Below are positions 34,303-46,672 of a stretch of 64,000 bases of DNA, piece by piece. Made by a program: the position numbers and the translations under genes. The notes below the pieces were generated by a model. It saw nothing but the letters and a program-made list of their open reading frames with translations, made no database searches and was not told where the DNA came from. The DNA comes from Eleusine coracana subsp. coracana. Taxonomy: Eukaryota; Streptophyta; Magnoliopsida; Poales; Poaceae. The stretch spans positions 33,119,969-33,183,968 of the forward strand of contig CM064424.1 in NCBI GenBank assembly GCA_032690845.1, written 5' to 3'. Numbering within the stretch: the first letter of the stretch is position 1; each line of letters begins with the position of its first letter.

Positions 34303-37300
34303 ATGGCCCCGAAGCGTACCCGTCAAAGCGCTAAGTCTCAATCTGAGAGGCAATCTTCTCCTGGAAAGGGTGAAGAAGAAGATACAGTCTTTGACATCCC
34401 TGCCGGCATCAAGGAGTTCCCCGCGTCATCCATGGATTCTGAGAAGATCAACAGATTGGTGATTGATGGCGTGTTGTAGGATCAACAGATCGTAGGACGG
34501 ATCGAGGCCATAGGTCAGAGATTTCCCCAACATCCCATCGACCAAATCACAGTTTTTCTCCTCCTTTTTCTATCGTGGATTTGGGATCCCATGTTGCGAC
34601 TTCTTTCGGGGACTTCTTTTCTTTTATGGCATCAACCTTGTCAATCTAAATCCAAATTCCATATTACATATCACCATATTTATTCATCTATGTGAAGTGT
34701 TCTTGGGTATCTATCCCTATTTCGATACCTTCAAGGAACTGTTTGTATTGAAGTCAAACAATAATAATGTCATAGGAGGTGTTGGATTCCAATTAAGGAA
34801 TAAATCCAAGTATATTGATGTGCCACTTCCATCAACCAACAAGGGGTAGCACGCGGACTGGTTTTACCATGGAAACCACGCTCCATCTTTGTTAGAAATG
34901 ACAACCGATACCCCCAAGCCACGACCCGAGTGGTCAGCAAAGGCTCATCCAAACAAAATGTCTCAGGTTGATGCTATATTAAAGCATATTGCTTATCTCA
35001 AGTCTAAAGGATATACCGGTGTACATGTTGCCGCAAGCTTCATATATCGCCACGTACAACCTATCAAGAAACGCCATGTTCCAGGATGGAAATTTCAATT
35101 AGGCTCAGACCCCACAATGGAAGTGCCAGAAATATTGTCAGAGAGGGAATTGACATTGCGTCTGGAGAACATATTTGCATCACTTCTTGGTTGGACTCCA
35201 GGGAGTGCAAAATCTGGACATCATTCCGAGACTGATAGGAGTATAGTAAGTTATCCACCTCGCTGCTTGAAAAATTAACACCTCTTTCATTATGTTCAGT
35301 GATGAATTATACATCGCATATGTTGCAGAACCTTGATGTATATGTGTCCAATCCACCACTACCACCGACACCACGAAAGAAATCTCCCACTCAACCATCA
35401 TCCTCCAAGCGCCACAAGGCGCACATTGAAGACTCTGATGAAGAAGAATCTCTAGCTGAAAGAATAGCTAGACTCCAAGGAGAAGTGAAGAAGAAGACTT
35501 TAGAGAAAACCTCCACCACTCGGCAGACCATGAATGCAAGAGAAAAAGAGCAAGCTCGTCCGAGTGAGTCAAGCAAGACCAACCCCATTAGGGAGGCATC
35601 AGACACGACGGACATCCCAAGGCCAACTAGCCCCCCCCCCCCCCCCCCCGAAGGTGTTAGGCTTAAAATTTAAGCGCCACGCAAGGTAAACAAAACAATG
35701 TAGCTTGATGCGCAGCTTTTCAATGAACAATTGTGTAATCTCTCTTATCTTGATAGGTCGATCGGGGGAATGTCATTTGTTAGGTCATCCAGAGATGATG
35801 TCCCAGGCCACTCGGCAGAAAAGCCGAGTGATTTAAAGAATGCACCCGAATCCACTCGGCCAGAAGCTAGCCAGGCTGAGTCACCTAATGTCTCAGACCT
35901 GAATACGTCTGAGATGGCAGCAGGTGCTATTACTCCTGCCTCCACCGAACCCGAAGAGCCATCACTGGTATTTGAAACAATGCCAGAACCAACATATGAG
36001 TATCCAATCGGTCCGGAGGAAAATGTCATGCCTACTTCCAATCACCGAGTGGTAAAAGAGGATGCTCCGGAATAACCCACGCCGACTAGGTCAGTATATC
36101 ATATTGGCCGATTCACCATCACTGGATTTGATGAGTCGGCAGAACAAGCGGAGTTGAAAAATTTTGAAGAACATATTGAAAAAGCCTACCATTCCTTCCA
36201 GGTATTCCTCCCTTCTTGAAAAATAATGTCGATAATAGTAATCACCAAACCTGGCTGTGAAGTTTTAACCATATAACTCGCCATCATTGCAGGCTCTGAA
36301 AACTCATATGGCCAACAAGAGTAAGCTTCTGCAACATGTCGAGGGGCATTGTGCCAAAGCCGTAGATTTAGAAGATCAGCTTGCCAAAGAGAGACTAGAA
36401 GTCGGGCTCTTATCAGTCGATCTAAAAGCCCGTTCATCTCAAGTTGATGAACTTCAGTTTGAGCTACAAGGTACGAGATCAACAAAGCCTATACCTCGCA
36501 TGCTATCTCTAGAATATGAATATCTGACCTCTTCCATATAGAGGTATCACGAACACTGGAAGTGAAGCAAAAAAAGATGCCCAGTCAGCCGCTCAAATTG
36601 CAAGTCTGGAAGGCCGTATAAAAGAATTGGAGTCGTCTGTCCAAGCTTTTGAAGATTTGAAAACCGAGAACCAGGGATTAAAAAGGCAGCTCCAGGACTC
36701 GGAAGAGATCAAAAATAATATTGAAAAGCTGAAAGACTACTGCAAGATAATGCAAGAATCCCTAACTTCTTGGAAGAAAAGGGCTGAAGGTAAAAATCAC
36801 TATACCTATACATATGGAAATACTGCTATAAACTAAAATGTTTATAACTAATAGATGCTGAAGGAACAATAAAAAGCCATAGGGAGAGAAACACAAAGAT
36901 GGAAACCGAACTATCCAAAGCTGAAAAGATCTTCAAAAAGGGTGTAGATGAGCTAAACCAATTCCAAAAAGCCTTCAAAGAAGTTGAAAAGCTTAAGGAA
37001 GAATACAAGGAAAAGGTTGTCACCCTCGAAGCTGAAAAATTAGATGCTGAGAAATGCCTAAGAGGTAAGTGTTGTTAGCATAATACCTTTATTCCCAAGT
37101 TTATATGTACCTAGGTATATGTAATTGTTGTACTTGTGTAGGGTCTAAAAGGTCCTATGAGCTTTTGTAGAAGAAATTTATAGAGGGTGATGAAAACCTT
37201 CGATGGTCTCTTGCAGATCTTTAGAAAGATGCAGAGGTGGTCGCCCAGTACGTGTACCCTGAAGAAAAACCACCTCGGTGCCGAGATCTAATGACTAGGC

Positions 37301-37536
37301 AACAAGGGGCACCCGGCCGATTAAAATAACATGCTCGACATGTTGTGGAGCTAGCCGACGCACAAGTCCTAGCAATAGCAAAATCTCACATCCCCAGCAT
37401 AGAGCTAGATGTGGTTGCAGAAGGTTTCCACAAAGATCTCTCTAACGAGCAATGTGAAGCCCTTGTGGCCGAGGCGCAAAAAATGGCGCATGTATTAGCT
37501 GACCAAATAGAGCTAGATCCCTTACCCAAAGTGTAA
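34303..37536 (+). pseudogene. Tat-A antisense accessory gene (PF04195-like, coiled coil)
   Basis: A multi-exon gene on the strand opposite to pol. It begins 'MAPKRTRQSAK' (basic, nuclear-type). A PF04195-like region ('putative gypsy type transposon' family) follows at about 34,480-35,220, with patches 'LHITIFIHLCEVFLGI', 'KYIDVPLP' and 'VAASFIYRHVQPI'. Then come a Ser/Pro-rich linker with a 19-C run at 35,631-35,649, and coiled-coil exons (36,300-37,060). The last exon ends at the TAA at 37,534-37,536. Intron-like gaps with GT and AG ends: 35,246-35,299, 35,685-35,756, 36,202-36,292, 36,471-36,541, 36,790-36,854 and 37,075-37,141. Breaks: TAG at 34,477, a frame change near 34,600, TAG near 34,847. 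Accessory ORFs in this position are known in Tat elements; function is not established. Confidence 0.7.
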
Positions 37537-38034
37537 GGAGTTGTAAAGCTTAAAATACTGTATTACATCTCGGTTGCTGTAATATAACTAAGGTTCGATA
37601 GACCGCTAAGGTCTAGATTCATTACCAGTATTGTAATGAATTCTTGGGTAGCGCTACTTTGTATATGTATCGCATGAACTCGTGTTAAACACTCACAACC
37701 AATACACAACTCATGTCAACCCTCTAAACAACGCTCCCAATAACCGATATGAACCGTGGAGACTAAGAACTCACTCGGTCAAGCATATGTGAATTGGGAG
37801 AATTGCCTTGGTCCCTAATAGACGGTAAGAACCCTTGGGACTAAGTAACCTACTTGGTCGACATGCGCGAGTTAGGGTGATACCAAGTATTCACAGAGAT
37901 CATAAATTGAGCCATGATTTAAACAATAACAACAATTATTCATAGAAATCATAAATTGCAAAACCAGATATCATGACCATAATATATATATGTTTAGTAA
38001 TAAAATAAAATAGAGTTACAATAAACTATAAATA
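37537..38034. other. Tail-to-tail spacer of Tat-A
   Basis: 498 bp separate the antisense gene's stop from the integrase stop. It is AT-rich with no ORF. Near-duplicate phrases 'gactaagaactcactcggtc' and 'gactaagtaacctacttggtc' occur at about 37,760 and 37,840. Poly(A) signals for both transcripts would be expected here but none is clear-cut. Confidence 0.5.
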
Positions 38035-38395
38035 TTAGGCATAAAAACGACGTAGCTGTGAAATATTCCAGGAACTTTGAAGGTCCGACCCGTCCTCATG
38101 CATTAATCGATAGGCGCCTGGCCGAGTGATTTTCTTTATAATAAAAGGTCCTTCCCATGGAGCCGATAGCTTGTGCTTATCGACCTTAGACTGAACTTGC
38201 TTCAAAACCAAGTCGCCGACGGAAAAACCTCGTGCTCGAACGTTTTTGTCATGATAACGTCGCAAGCTTTGCTGGTACTTTGCTGACTGAATTAAGGTGG
38301 CATCTCGCTGCTCCTCTAACAATAACAAGTCGTCACACCTATGGTCATTGGAGGTTTTTTCTTCATACGCTACCACACGTGGGGAGGCGAACAGA
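38035..38395 (-). pseudogene. Tat-A integrase C-terminus
   Basis: The SH3-like end of the integrase: 'RGFSVGDLVLKQVQ', 'WEGPFIIKKI' and 'SWNISQLRRFYA' before the stop at 38,035. It is open for 113 codons. The rest of the enzyme lies beyond the solo Tekay LTR. Confidence 0.8.
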
Positions 38396-38400
38396 ATCTC

Positions 38401-41400
38401 TGTGACACCCCAGGTGTCTCATCTTCACTTAGCAAAAATGAGGAGCACAAATCATGGAAATGATGACATAAAATGATAGAGACTATCTATTAATTTAATT
38501 CTAGGCAAATAAATACACTGCAACCAAGTTATTGAAACAACTTAAGATATTCAATACAACTCATGCCAAATAAATTCATCATCAGTTTGGTAATAATGAA
38601 ATAAAATATTAGAAATTTATTGGGCATTTTATCTGCTTGGCAAGGCCCTTAATTAATTAATTGATTCTTAAGTAACTAATTAATGCATTTAAAAAATCTA
38701 AAAATATGGTTATGGAAATTTCAAATAAAATTTACCAGAGTGTATCCCACCATTTAAACAGTCAGCCCACCAATTTTCACCAATTTAGGAAATCTCTAGC
38801 TATTTTATTTTGATTTATTAAGAAACTAGTTTGACCAGGGACCTTTTGTGAGGATCTTGAAAGATCAGGGGGCGCATTTTAAAATTTCCTTTCTTCTCCC
38901 TCCCACTAGCGCAGAGCCTGCCGACTCCATCACCGGCGCACGCCACGGCCCGCCTTCACCCAACCTCGGGACCGCGTGTGCTACAGTCGCCGTTGAACCC
39001 CTCTCTGCCTCCGCCCTGTCCCATCCTTCTGCTCGGCCGCGCACCCGCCCAACAGCCTCCGCTTCTCCCTTCTCCTTTCTGAACTCCATCGAGCCGCACG
39101 GCAAGCATTCAATACCCACTGCTCCTCCCTTTTCCTTCCCCACTCACTTCCTGGACCTCTGCTCCACCTAAACCCGCACCGCAAGCTTATGAGAACATTG
39201 CCCTCACTCTCCCCCTCTTTTCTCTCTCTCATTTCCGCTCTCTATGCGCTGCTTCCCCCGCTATTTCAGAACCCGAGCTTGAGCTCGCATTGCCACTACT
39301 CCCACACCCTGAGCCGACTCCAGAGCCAAACAGATTCGCACGAACCCTCTCCCACTTTTCGTACTCTTCACTCAGCAAGCACTCGATCGAATTCGAGTTG
39401 ATTTGGGAAAAATCCGAAGCGTGCTCCCGGTCAAACCCAATGGCGCCGACTTCAAATTCGCCAAATTAGATGAGCCTCGGCCTTTGTTTCCTTTCTTCCC
39501 ACGCACGCAACTTCCTCCCGCGTTTCTGTGACCCCTCTTTTCCTTGTTCCCATCGCGAGATCACCGGGATAGCAGCTGATCCCCGCCGTCGTCTCTGCTC
39601 CGCCAAAATCCGAAGCCTCTCCACGACGAGCTCCCATCTCCGGCTTTTCTTGAAGCAAGCCGACTCGACGCCAACGTTCTCCACCTTCCCGTGAAGCTGT
39701 AGGAGCCAACCCCGACCGATTTCGTGCCCCAGGCCCCCTCCGCGACGCCGCCGAACATCGCCTTCCCACCACCTCTCATCGCCGACCAAATTCCGGTGAG
39801 AACCACACCTTGCGAACCCCTCCATCCTCTTCGCCTCGTTGCGCATGTCATTTATTTGCTCTCGTGGCGAGCTTTCTTCCCGCATAGCGCCCGCCGGCGA
39901 GCCCTCCGGTGAGGCCAGCCTCTGTTCCGGCGCGCCTACTGGCAGTCCTACTGGCATCCTGCATGGCGCCTACATGTCACTGACGTGGCCATGCGTGGCA
40001 CTAACGTGTCATTAGTTAGAACCAGAAATACCCAGGAAATTCCCCAAAAATGCATAAAACTTTGAAAACTCCTAGTAAATCAAATTTAACTTCAATGAAG
40101 ACCAAACAAAATTTGTTAGGTTCACCCTAAAGAGCTCTATTTTAGTAAAATGATAGATCTTAGCCTCTGTTCATGTATTTTTGTTAATTCATTTAATTGT
40201 GAGAACATAAATTAATTCACCAGGAACTCTAGGAATAGAATTAAATCTTGATTTTTGGCGTGCTTAGTAAATACATAATTATCTATCACCAAAAATTTTC
40301 GTCTGGCAAAATATGAATTAGTTTAGGCTCTGGAAATTATTTAGTGTGCTCCATTAAATTAATTCTAGTAATTATTTTATAATAAATTGACCCCTGCCAC
40401 TTGGCACAAAAATCACTCACACAAGCCTCTGTGCCCAGTAATTCACACAAGTCCAGAAACCTAAGTTTACTTAATTAAATTCAATTAATTGCTAATACTA
40501 CTATTTTACTTTAATAAATTGGAATAATTATATCCAGAGGCTGTAAATTGGTAAAAATACAATTCATCTATGCCCCTGTTCATGATAAATCACTCAAGAT
40601 CAGAATCGATTGGTTACTATTGCAATTGCTTAATTATTCTAAAGGACTATAACAACCCTAAATAAATGATTAACACACATAAATTAATGAAACTCTGATT
40701 TGTTTCTTTGAAGCATATGGCTTTGAGAACATTGAAGCATATGGCTTCGAGAACATAATAATACTCAACATTGGAAGGTGTTGAGCATCATATCATTGCA
40801 TTCTACGGTATTTTGATAATACCAACAATTCAATTCTATCATATAGGCAACAACAGCCCGGAGCAAGAAGAAGAAGATCTTCAGAAGGACCTTGATCCCC
40901 AAGAGCAAGACGTTGTAGTTGCTAGCACTAACATCGATCCAGGTAAGCCCCGGTTTTCATTCGCCATTTTATAAAGTTGTTAGTTTTCAATATTACTAGT
41001 GTCTGTGATTATTGCATTAGATCATAGGAGTTGATTGGAACCCACTTGCATGATACCCAAATGACCTACGCCACTGTCATTAGAACTTTGGTAGTATCGG
41101 TATTGTGTCGCTATGCTTAGTAATTGCTAGACCCGGTAGATATCATTACTAAGAAATGAACTTGACCACTGGAACGGGAACCTAAAAAGAAGTTTATTTT
41201 ACTGTTATGACCGGGCAGGGAAGATGCATGTGTAGGTTTGCAGCAATACATGGGTGTTGACTGCGGTAGCCCTGCCTTGTCGAACCTAGGACCCGTCCGT
41301 GGTTGACCCCTTGGTCAAGTATTGAACAATACCGAATGCATGCTAGTCTATGGGCACTAGTAAAATGATGTAGCATTGGCGCGACAATGAGGACGGTACC

Positions 41401-42271
41401 CAGTATAGTGGTCATTGACCCTTCTGCTGCTGGAGTGGGCGGTTCAGACCGTGAAGTACTGTTGGCAGAACGGCATGCCTACTCGCTGAGACTGGACCCG
41501 GACCAAGTTGTCATATATGACCTTAATCGGTGCGTATGTGTAGTGTATCTCGGGTTATCCCAGCTGGTGTAAATCAATTACAATTGCTGTCCCTCGCAGT
41601 AATGAGTACCACTTGGTCATTGCATCGTCACGTAGTTGAACCTGGATTGGAAGTTAACTATGATGCTTATTGTTGGTGTTACTATTATTGCTCTTATGTT
41701 GCACTTACTTTATGTATTGCCCTATTATCTTATTGTTGCAACTAAAGTTATATTTCTACTATACTCAATTAAATTGAAGAATAAAACTTGATAGAACTAA
41801 TAGGTTGCTTAGTGCGAGTCTTTTCAAACAAGCCACCTATTAGAGCCGTTGCATGTCTAGGTGTCCGACGGGTAAGACTTGCTGAGTAATTAGTACTCAG
41901 GCTTTGTGCCACTGTTGTTTTCAGGTAATGAAGAAGTAGAATTGCATGTAGATATGCTGCCCTGGGACATGCAAGTCCCTCAGGGTTGGATTGCCCACTG
42001 GGAGTCTGACTTCCCGCTGTAGTGATGATGTGTGATGCTAGAGTGATGGTTCTTCGGGCATGAACCATAACTATGCTGTATCGTCGAGCTCGTAGATTTA
42101 TCGTATTTGCTTCCGCTGTTTCAAAACAATTCAAGAACTTGTACTATTTCCTCTGCACTCTAATAACTATTGGATGTAATATTCAATTTAAATTCGAACC
42201 AATGTTCTATTATCAAGTGTGTGCGTTATCAGCACCTTCGGGACCTCGATCCTCCAGGGAGGGGCGCCACA
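38401..42271 (+). mobile_element. Solo Tekay-type LTR
   Basis: A 3,871-bp solo LTR, starting TGTGACACC and ending GCGCCACA, flanked by a perfect target duplication ATCTC (38,396-38,400 and 42,272-42,276). It is inverted relative to the Tekay element at 7,854-24,442 and shares its layout, but has diverged, notably in the GC-rich middle (38,880-39,960). It splits the Tat-A integrase. GC-rich open frames on both strands at 38,848-39,957 are not shared with the other LTR copies and are not genes. Confidence 0.9.
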
Positions 42272-42276
42272 ATCTC

Positions 42277-42885
42277 GGTTGGTAACATGGCTTACGAGCC
42301 ATGAATCAAAGAAAAAGGGGAGTGCCCGATGGCACGACTTACGTTGGTTCTAAGACCCCACAACAAAGATGGCATTTCTCGAACCCACCATCGAGCATAC
42401 TTTTCCAGCCGATCAAATATACGAGGCTTAATTCCAGAAAGCAGGAGGCCGTTTTCCCTCTCAACTTGGCCATTGCTCTGCGGATGGGCGGCCGAAGCAT
42501 AGCCAATCTTAAAGCCGACTTGGCCCGCAAACTCTTTGAACTCCTCTGCTGTGAATTGAGTACCGTTGTCAGTGATGATCTTGTGTGGGGCACCGAACCG
42601 AGTGACTATTTCGGTCATGAACTCGATGGCCTTTTTTGCTGAAATCTTACCAACTGGGTTTGCTTCAATCCATTTAGAGAACTTGTCCACTGCTACAAAA
42701 AGGTGAGTAAAACCCCCTTGAGCCTTCATGAAGGGTCCAACAATATCTAAGCCCCATACTGAAAACAGCCAAGTTATTGGGATATTTTGAAGCTCTATGG
42801 CGGGTACGTGCATTTGGCGTGCAAAGAACTGACAGCCTTCACAATTTCGGATGATTTCCTTGGCATCAGCACCCGCAGTCGGCTA
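42277..42885 (-). pseudogene. Tat-A integrase core
   Basis: Integrase core in an open frame, 42,292-42,813: 'GLDIVGPFM', 'IITDNGTQF' and 'NGQVERENG' carry the D-D-E residues. Upstream it joins the zinc-binding region across a TAG at about 42,883. Downstream it is cut by the solo LTR and resumes at 38,395. Confidence 0.8.
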
Positions 42886-43799
42886 GTAGAACCCCTGCCT
42901 CATTGCTTTGGCCGCAATTGTTGATGGGCCTGCGTGATTCCCACATATGCCAGCATGGATATTTCCTAATATAACTCTACCCTCATCTTGTGACAAGCAT
43001 TTCATCAGTACCCCATGTGGGCTTTGCTTGTACAGGAGATGATCGACTATACAATAAGATCGAGACTTGCGAATGATTCGGAGGGCTTCGTCTTTGTCGT
43101 GCGATAGTGTGCCACGATCCAAATACTCAATGAAGGAAGTGCGCCAATCTACCTCAATGACAGCTACCTGCGGTGCTGCTCCCTCCTTTAGTGCCGACCG
43201 CTCCATAATTTGTTGGGTTAGTACAGATGGCTTATGTAGATCATTGAGGAATACTCCATCAAGTATTTTAGATCTACTAGACCCAAGTTTGGCCAGTTCA
43301 TCCGCCTCTTCGTTATACTTGCGTAGGACATGTTTATACTCGATGCCATCAAACTTGTCTTCGAGCTTCCGAACTTTAGTGCAGTAGGCTATCATGCTTT
43401 CGTGGGAACAACACCACTCCTTCTTTACATGATTATTACTAGCGCCGAGTCGCCAGAAACGCTTATTCTTTGGACACCCAGTGAGATAGCTGTCCGAAGT
43501 CCATGTAATAGCGCCTCATACTCTGCGGCGTTGTTAGACGTGCGGAAGTGCATTTGAAGAACGTACCGCAACTTGGGTCCATCAGGAGATGTCAATATGA
43601 CCCCTGCTCCGGCACCTTCTAGTTGTAAGGAACCATCAAACGCCATTTTCCAATAGCTTAATTCTTGCGGGTTGGGCAGTAACTCACATTCTGTCCACTC
43701 GGCAATGAAGTCCAACAAAGCTTGACCTTTAATCGAGTCGCATGACTTAAAGGTGATATCATATGAGCCGAGCTCGATGGCGCATTTGGCAATCTTCAA
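42886..43799 (-). pseudogene. Tat-A RNase H and integrase zinc domain
   Basis: RNase H runs from about 43,680 ('MAFDGSLQLEGAGAG', 'NNAAEYEALLHGL', 'VSGDSALVI') with the catalytic acids visible, then 'LRKYNEEADELAKLG' near 43,300. The HHCC zinc region ('NIHAGICGNHAGPSTIAAK') lies at about 42,910-42,970. A frame change and a stop at about 43,396-43,425 separate the two open parts. The homology stops at about 43,800. Confidence 0.8.
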
Positions 43800-45050
43800 A
43801 ACAAATCATAGTTGTACCCCTCAAATGATTCTCTCAAATCGCTCGATGTGTATGGTTCCTCACCCGGACATTGCCTCTTTTCATCCTACTTCTAAATATG
43901 GCTTTATGTGGAGCTCAAGGTAGGGATAAAAGGGAGGCATACTTGTGTCTCATATATTACTAAGTCAAAAACTGGATCCATGGAGAATAATTCATGAACT
44001 TTTGATCAAGCATGTGCACATGTGGATATGTGGATGGAAAATGACTAAATGTGAATACTCCCTTTTCTTTTAAGAGGCTCCCTCCCTTCTATTGGATAGG
44101 CGTTTTAGAACATGGGCTAATTCTTTCTCTATTATTTTCACCTTTTTTTTGAATCATGAATAGCCCATGTCACTTTTACAAGGATATTTGGAGAGGGAGT
44201 CTATCAGAATATGATGGAGTCCTTTATTTAATGGATGGATGATGACATGGAATTGCTATCTTCCAGTATAGAAGAAATAGCACATGGATGATAGATATGG
44301 TGGTGCTAACTTCTAGTGAAGAAGTATTAGCAAAGTGGTGTGCACAAAATCTTGATCAAAAAGTCATAAGTAGTAACTCACAAGGGTCACAACAATTTGA
44401 CAAAGTTCAATGAAACAACAAGTAGCATATGCATAAGATTTTCATTGAGTTCATCATATGGCTTTGGTAGGAAGATATAGTCATTGAGGAGTCAAGCTAT
44501 TGATTTTAACTTTTTTATTTTTTTATAAGAAAAATTCCCAAGCATATCAAGCATAAGAGAAAGATTCATTTCGTCAAACCATATCTCATGCATCAACTAC
44601 CTAGGTGACATGCTTTCCTAAAGATGTAGTTCACAAGTAATAGGTTTATGAACTAGGAATAAGGAGCATGCAAGCCCACCAAATAAAAGCATGAAATAAA
44701 ATGAGGGTTCCACAAGGTTCATTTAATTTTTTCAACTTAAATTTTTATGATTGATTCAAGAGAAAATAATTTTAACTCGCAAAACAAGGAGGTGAAGGAA
44801 TTGAGTGCGCAAACTGTCGTATTGAAGAGGGTGGAAGTTGGGATGTGCCTGGACGCACGCTCTTTCTCATGATGTTGACTTCTGTTGTTTGCACATTGAA
44901 AAGCCTGAGAAGCCTTCCCACACATGTTCTTGTACCTGGCTGCTTTTTGTTCAAAACAAAAAAAGGGTTGTGGAAACAAAAAGAACTCTACCGGGTCTAG
45001 GACCGGGGAGTCTATATTTATTCGAATGAGAGAGAATGTAGAGAGGAATG
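43800..45050 (-). other. Athila 3' non-coding region
   Basis: 1.25 kb beyond the integrase stop. No env-like or other ORF survives; only short frames at 44,737-44,979. T-rich and A-rich runs alternate. Athila elements usually have a long region here before the 3' LTR. Confidence 0.55.
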
Positions 45051-46160
45051 CTAGAGTAGAGCACTGAAATCAATTAAATTGATCACATCTACCTCCTTAC
45101 CTTCGTTGTCATCTGGCTCTAGGAAGACTTTTAAACGATGACCATTTACTTTAAACTGGTTCCCTCCGTCATCTTGGAGTGTGATTGCTCCATGTGATGC
45201 AGCATTAATGACGGTGAATGGTCCTTCCCATTTACTCTGAAGATTCCCATGACCAAACAACTTGACTCTAGAGTTGAAGAGCAACACCTTGTCGCCTGGC
45301 TTGAAATCCTTAGGCTTGATCCTTCGGTCGTGCCAACTTTTGCTTCTATCGTTGTAGATCTTGGCACTATGGTAAGCCTTCACTTTCCATTCCTCTAACT
45401 CGCACAGCTGTATTTTTCTACGTCTCCCAGCCTCCCAAAGATCCATGTTCCATTTCTGGATGGCCCAATGTGCTCTATGTTCCATCTTGACTGGTAGATG
45501 ACATGTTTTTCCATATACGAGCTGGAAGGGAGACATACCAATCGGTGTTTTGTATGCTGTCCTATATGCCCAAAGTTCATCTGGTAGCTTCATCTTCCAT
45601 CCACTCCCCATCTCATACACGGTCTTCTACAGGATGTTCTTAATCTTTTTATTTGAAGTTTCTACCTGCCCGCTTGTCTGAGGGTATGGAGTTGCAATGT
45701 TGTGTTTTACTCCAAGCTCTCTTAAGAAGTTCCGGAAGGTCTTATCAATAAAATGAGACCCTCTATCACTTATCACCATTCGCGGTGTTCCAAAACGAGG
45801 AAGGATGATCTCGTGGAACATTCTTCGGGCATGCTTGGAGTTGGCAGCTCTGCATGGTATTGCTTCTACCCATTTGGATACATACTCAACGGCCACCAAG
45901 ATGTACTCGCAATCATAGGACTTTGGAAACGGTCCCATGAAGTCAATGCCCCAAACAATGAATAATTCCACTTGAAGGTTGTATGGTAGGGGCATTGCGT
46001 TGCGAGCAGTAATCCCTCCATGCTTCTGGCAATTCCGGCATCTTCGGATGAATTCTTTTGTGTCTTCATGCATTGATAGCCAGAAGAATCCACTCTGCTA
46101 GATTTTCGCTTGAGTGTGGAATACACCAATGTGGCCTCCATATGGAGATGCATGGCATTT
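45051..46160 (-). pseudogene. Athila integrase
   Basis: Zinc region at about 46,030-46,160 ('FIRRCRNCQKHGG'), catalytic core at 45,627-46,073 ('GIDFMGPFP', 'VISDRGSHF', 'SGQVETSNK'), and C-terminal part at 45,051-45,620 ('YRTAYKTPIGMSPFQLVYG', 'GDKVLLFNSR', 'KWEGPF'). All three D-D-E acids are present. A stop at about 45,622-45,630 separates core and C-terminus; another interrupts the zinc region near 46,100. Confidence 0.85.
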
Positions 46161-46672
46161 CTCGATTATCTAGGTGCCTTCAATTCTTGGGACACATCAC
46201 CTTAGCAACCCGTCCGAACACACTCTGTAGAGGTACGGGTTGTCCCATACGTGGTGTTGACTCTCATAGATGAGCTTCTTCTTGTTCTCCCCTGGTGGTA
46301 CATATCCTGCAACAATGAAATTCACAACGTCTGCATACCAGGGGTTGGAGTCCGTCACCTTCAGTAGCATGTCGTCGCGGAGGAAGTCATTTATCAGAAT
46401 TTCCTGCATGTTAGTCACTTGCATACGCGACAAATGATCCACAACAGAATTCTCTACTCCTTTCTTATCTCTAATTTCAAGGTCAAATTCTTGGAGTAGA
46501 AGAATCCATCTAATTAGCCTTAGTTTAGCATCTTTCTTAGTGAGCAGGTATTTTAGTGCAGCATGATCAGTGTGATCGATAACCTTTGCTCCTACTAAGT
46601 ATGACCTAAACTTATCGATAGCAAAAACAACGGCAAGGAGCTCTTATTCTGTAGTGGCATAATTAAGTTGTG
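46161..46672 (-). pseudogene. Athila RNase H and linker
   Basis: RNase H with 'LLAVVFAIDKFRSYLVG' and 'DHTDHAALKYLLTKKD', followed by the linker 'DHLSRMQV'. There is a single TAA in the family-conserved 'TTE.ELLA' stretch at about 46,643-46,645, and the frame is otherwise long. Confidence 0.75.

Larger units (their letters stand above)
25254..43799 (-). mobile_element. Tat-A element, nested and 5'-truncated
   Basis: A Tat-lineage gypsy element on the minus strand. From its 5' side it retains RNase H (43,799) and integrase (to 38,035), then an antisense accessory gene (34,106-37,536, plus strand), a motif array, a polypurine tract and one 3' LTR (25,254-25,679). Two later insertions split it: a CRM-type element and a solo Tekay LTR, each with a perfect 5-bp target duplication. 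Those two sites prove that the flanking pieces were once contiguous. The left side of RNase H (RT, protease, gag, 5' LTR) is absent because of a deletion ending at about 43,800. Confidence 0.8.

Noticed and set aside
39452..39957. Long GC-rich open frames on both strands
   Set aside because: They lie in the solo Tekay LTR, overlap each other and have no counterpart at the same place in the other two LTR copies.
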